This document shows positions 6,821 to 8,995 of a stretch of 8,995 bases of DNA, one piece after another. Positions within the stretch are counted from its first letter, which is position 1; each line of letters begins with the position of its first letter. Source of the DNA: an uncultured Anaerovibrio sp. (GTDB lineage Bacteria; Bacillota; Negativicutes; Selenomonadales; Selenomonadaceae); assembly GCA_900768695.1 (NCBI GenBank), contig CAAGDY010000219.1, forward strand, positions 1 to 8,995, given 5' to 3'. Made by a program: the position numbers and the translations under genes. The notes below the pieces were generated by a model that was not told the DNA's origin, made no database searches, and worked only from the letters and a program-made list of their open reading frames with translations.

Positions 6821-6849
6821 ATTTTATACAAAAAACGCTTTAATATCAA
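6821..6849 (-). promoter_or_regulatory. Sigma-70-like promoter for the GGDEF-EAL-queF-nitroreductase unit
   Basis: On the minus strand TTGATA (6844-6849, five of six consensus bases) and TAAAAT (6821-6826, five of six) are separated by exactly 17 bases in very AT-rich DNA. The expected start of transcription is near 6814, giving a leader of about 40 bases before the first ATG. This is the best promoter match I found in the window. Confidence 0.6.
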
Positions 6850-6887
6850 TGATTTTTTGCTATTAGCAAGAGTAAAAGCACACAATC

Positions 6888-6931
6888 ACAAGAAAACGGC
6901 CATGCAGGAGCCGTTCTTCTCTTGCATGACC
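6888..6931 (-). terminator. Terminator-like hairpin with two alternative stems
   Basis: On the minus strand GGTCATGCA (6923-6931) can pair with TGCATGGCC (6898-6906) in a nine-pair stem with one G-T pair and a 16-base loop. Alternatively AACGGC (6910-6915) pairs with GCCGTT (6895-6900). The two stems share bases and exclude each other. Both are followed by a weak T-rich run (TTTTCTT). It may be a terminator of a lost gene or small RNA, or an attenuator ahead of the GGDEF-EAL gene; no upstream gene explains it. Confidence 0.45.
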
Positions 6932-7025
6932 GCCATTATACCTTATGGGATTACTTCTTCTCCAGGAGCTTCGATTCCCTATGCTAAAAAGTTCTTGCAT
7001 TTTGGCACGGGTCAGACGCAAAATA

Positions 7026-7041
7026 AGCCTGCCGGCAGGCT
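7026..7041. repeat. Perfect 16-base GC-rich palindrome
   Basis: AGCCTGCC followed directly by GGCAGGCT, perfectly self-complementary. As RNA it could fold into a six-pair stem with a CCGG loop. On the minus strand it is followed by TATTTTGC, a poor T-tract. It may be an operator dyad, or a back-up terminator about 30 bases past the main TRAP gene terminator. Confidence 0.6.
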
Positions 7042-7074
7042 GTGAATAAATTACAAACAAATCAAAAACTGCAC

Positions 7075-7113
7075 AAAAAAAGAACCGTTGCATCGTGAAT
7101 GTACAACGGTTCT
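7075..7113 (-). terminator. Rho-independent terminator of the TRAP permease gene
   Basis: On the minus strand AGAACCGTTG (7104-7113) pairs perfectly with CAACGGTTCT (7081-7090), ten pairs over a 13-base loop that can extend by an inner CAT/ATG pairing. Seven Ts (7075-7081) follow, the first shared with the stem. It starts 13 bases after the TRAP permease stop codon. Confidence 0.9.
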
Positions 7114-7126
7114 GCAAAAACTGCAA

Positions 7127-8995
7127 TCAGGCTGCGTGTTTTTTTCTGCGGCGGCTCTGCCACATTACCACCAGCGCGAAAATCACAAAGCCGGGAATAT
7201 CCGTCCAGACACCTGGCATAATCATCAGAATGCCGCCGGCAAACTGCAGCACGCGCTCAACAGGCGTGCTATGATCCACCAGATAGCCAATCATGGAGGA
7301 GCTGACGCCGACCATGCCGAGAATCGCCGTAATCGCCGCAAAAATCAGCGAGAAGGCGGTGGCATTTATCATCAGTATCTCCGGTGACAGCACAAAGATG
7401 TACGGAATGATAAAGGCGGCAATCGCCAGCTTGGACGCATTCACGCCTGTAATCAGAGGCTTGCCGCCACTGATGCCGGAAGCGGCATAGGCCGCAAGGG
7501 CAACAGGCGGCGTAACATCAGCAATAATGCCGAAGTAGAACACAAACATGTGGGCAGCCAGCACAGGCACGCCCATCTGCAAAAGGGCCGGAGCCGCAAT
7601 GGTGGAGGTAATAACGTAGTTTGCCGTCGTAGGCACACCCATGCCGAGAATCAAGGATGTGATCATGGTGAAGAACATGGTCGGCAGCAGATAGCCGCCG
7701 GACAGCGCCAAAAGGCCGGAAGCCAGCTTCAGACCCACGCCGGTCTTGGTAACTACGCCGATGATAATACCTGCCGCGGCACAGGCGATGGCCACGCCCA
7801 GCACGTTCCTGGCACCGGCCTCCAGCCCGCGGACAATCTCAACCGGCTTCATGCGGGTACTCTTCTTCAGGGCGGACACGGCAATGGACAGCACAATAGC
7901 CACCAGGGCCGCACGCATCGGGGTATAGCCGGTCACCAGCAGATAAACAATAACCACCAGCGGAATCGCCAAATGGCCGCGCTCCTTGAAGATAACCCAG
8001 GCCTTTGGCAGCTGCTCCCTCGGCACGCCCTTCAGATTGGTGCGCTTGGCCTCCAGATGCACGCCCAGCCACAGCCCGGCAAAATACAGCATAGCCGGAA
8101 TAATGGCCGCTTCCACAATCTCGATATAAGGCACGCCCACAAATTCAGCCATCAGGAAGGCCGCCGCACCCATTACCGGTGGCATCAGCTGACCGCCGGT
8201 GGAGGAGGCCGCCTCAACAGCACCGGCAAACTCCTTGCGATAGCCCAGCTTCTTCATCATCGGAATGGTGAAGGAGCCGGTGCCTGCCACGTTTGCCACG
8301 GATGAACCGGACACCGTTCCCATCAGCGCACTGGACAGTACCGCCACCTTGGCAGGGCCGCCGCTGGCCCAGCCGGCAATGGCATTGGCAATATCAATAA
8401 AGAACTTGCCCAGGCCCGTGGACTCCAGATAGGCGCCAAAGAGAATGAACAGGAAAATAAAGGTAGAGGACACGCCCAGGGGAATACCGAAAATACCCTC
8501 CGTGGTAAAATACAGATGCCCCACCAGCTGCTCCGGTGACAGGCCACGATGGCTCAGCACCCCCGGCATATGAGGACCCGCAAAGGCATACACAATAAAT
8601 GCCGTTACCACCACTACCATAGGAATGCCCACCACGCGCCTGGTGGCCTCAATAACCAGCAGAACGCCAACGACGCCCACCACCAGATCCGGCGTGGTAA
8701 TCAGGCCGGCCCGCATGGCCAGCTCCCTGTACATAATGACAATATAGGCAGGCGAAGCCGCCCCCAGCACCGCCAGAACAGCATCCAGAGGATGCAGCCT
8801 GCTCCTGGACCATGATTTACAGGTCGGATAAAGCAGATAGGACAGTGCCAGCGCAAAGCCAAGATGCACAGCACGCTGCAGCTGGGCGTCCAGCACGCCA
8901 AAAAATGCCGTATAGAGCTGGAACACCGAAAAAGAAATCGCTATAGCGGAAATTATCTTCGCCATAAAGCCGGTGTACTGCATGGTATCGGACTC
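7127..8995 (-). CDS. TRAP transporter fused permease (DctQ-DctM type), 5' end outside the window
   Basis: A polytopic inner-membrane protein that uses an ion gradient to import a substrate delivered by a periplasmic binding protein. This is the fused 4TM/12TM class, usually partnered with a TAXI-type binding protein; the substrate is unknown. Numbering from the first ATG (8981-8983): a DctQ-like N-terminal part with about four membrane segments (about 7-30, 40-53, 66-85, 98-135), then the large DctM-like part with conserved GTVSGSSVANVAGTGSFTIP (222-241), STGGQLMPPVMGAAAFLMAE (261-280), GMGVPTTANYVITSTIAAPA (447-466) and FGIIADVTPPVALAAYAASG (484-503). The C-terminus is a basic tail, RRRKKHAA. 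The frame remains open upstream to 8995 (codons for E-S-D-T before that ATG), and no ribosome binding site precedes the ATG, so the true start probably lies beyond the right edge. It ends at a strong terminator and is separate from the GGDEF-EAL unit. The binding protein, if linked, would be upstream, outside the window. Confidence 0.94.
   Translation of the reverse strand, partial: ESDTMQYTGFMAKIISAIAISFSVFQLYTAFFGVLDAQLQRAVHLGFALALSYLLYPTCKSWSRSRLHPLDAVLAVLGAASPAYIVIMYRELAMRAGLITTPDLVVGVVGVLLVIEATRRVVGIPMVVVVTAFIVYAFAGPHMPGVLSHRGLSPEQLVGHLYFTTEGIFGIPLGVSSTFIFLFILFGAYLESTGLGKFFIDIANAIAGWASGGPAKVAVLSSALMGTVSGSSVANVAGTGSFTIPMMKKLGYRKEFAGAVEAASSTGGQLMPPVMGAAAFLMAEFVGVPYIEIVEAAIIPAMLYFAGLWLGVHLEAKRTNLKGVPREQLPKAWVIFKERGHLAIPLVVIVYLLVTGYTPMRAALVAIVLSIAVSALKKSTRMKPVEIVRGLEAGARNVLGVAIACAAAGIIIGVVTKTGVGLKLASGLLALSGGYLLPTMFFTMITSLILGMGVPTTANYVITSTIAAPALLQMGVPVLAAHMFVFYFGIIADVTPPVALAAYAASGISGGKPLITGVNASKLAIAAFIIPYIFVLSPEILMINATAFSLIFAAITAILGMVGVSSSMIGYLVDHSTPVERVLQFAGGILMIMPGVWTDIPGFVIFALVVMWQSRRRKKHAA

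Larger units (their letters stand above)
6850..7074. other. Gap without a recognisable gene, holding two further dyads
   Basis: This stretch lies between the promoter of the GGDEF-EAL gene and the terminator of the TRAP gene; with the flanking signals the whole gene-free gap is 6776-7126. It holds the terminator-like structure at 6888-6931 and the 16-base palindrome at 7026-7041, both listed separately. On the minus strand a short frame ends GIEAPGEEVIP then TAA (6943-6945), 12 bases before the hairpin stem, but it opens only after an in-frame TAG (6979-6981). A neighbouring frame reads RAKMQELFSIG just before it, so removing a single base would join them. This is compatible with a decayed gene end, but too short to identify. 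Confidence 0.4.

Noticed and set aside
6776..7074. c-di-GMP or preQ1 riboswitch upstream of the GGDEF-EAL-queF unit
   Set aside because: I looked for the GEMM conserved strings and the preQ1 AAAAAACTA-type tail on the minus strand and found neither. The hairpins present do not match either fold.
6863..7126. Minus-strand 87-codon frame in the gap after the TRAP gene
   Set aside because: It runs straight through the strong TRAP terminator and a second hairpin, lacks a ribosome binding site, and shows no recognisable sequence as a whole. Only its middle part is discussed as a possible remnant.
7550..8305. Plus-strand open frame (251 codons) opposite the TRAP permease
   Set aside because: Antisense to conserved TRAP motifs; low-complexity His/Gln/Gly-rich translation with no family resemblance.

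Overview
The window reads almost entirely from the minus strand. It holds seven protein genes: two are cut by the window edges (holA at the left, a TRAP permease at the right) and five are complete. There is also one plausible very small gene. The organism looks like an anaerobic Firmicute. The order comEA-comEC-holA is conserved in Firmicutes, QueF is the short Bacillus-type enzyme, and ribosome binding sites are strong (GAGGTGAG, AGGAG). A fused TRAP permease and a PAS-GGDEF-EAL protein in the same place would fit the Negativicutes (Selenomonas relatives). That placement is inference, not proof. Coding DNA is moderately GC-rich, and the gaps between genes are AT-rich.

Region 1 (1-3740) is a natural transformation block read right to left: comEA (DNA receptor), then comEC (inner-membrane DNA channel) 9 bases later, then holA (clamp-loader delta subunit) after an 85-base gap with no terminator. 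A candidate promoter sits upstream of comEA. The comEC ribosome binding site overlaps the comEA stop codon, which suggests coupled translation.

Region 2 (3774-6850) is a probable four-gene transcription unit. It runs from a PAS-GGDEF-EAL cyclic-di-GMP protein, through queF (preQ0 reductase for queuosine) and a candidate 31-residue small protein, to a small nitroreductase-family protein, and ends at a hairpin terminator. A good sigma-70-like promoter lies upstream, with two 10-base direct repeats just downstream of its -10 box. The GGDEF domain has lost a metal-binding residue but keeps the base-contacting residues, while the EAL domain is intact. The protein is therefore probably a phosphodiesterase, possibly controlled by GTP.

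Region 3 (6850-7126) is a gap containing three dyads: the strong terminator of the TRAP gene, a perfect 16-base palindrome, and a second terminator-like structure with two mutually exclusive stems. The second structure has no obvious gene in front of it. It could mark a decayed gene, a small RNA or a leader attenuator.

Region 4 (7127-8995) is a fused DctQ-DctM type TRAP permease. Its reading frame stays open to the right edge of the window, so its true start is probably outside. Its substrate-binding partner is not visible. I found no CRISPR array, tRNA, rRNA, insertion sequence or prophage gene. No convincing new multi-gene system is present; the best leads are the degenerate GGDEF domain, the small ORF between queF and the nitroreductase gene, and the structured gap at 6885-7041.
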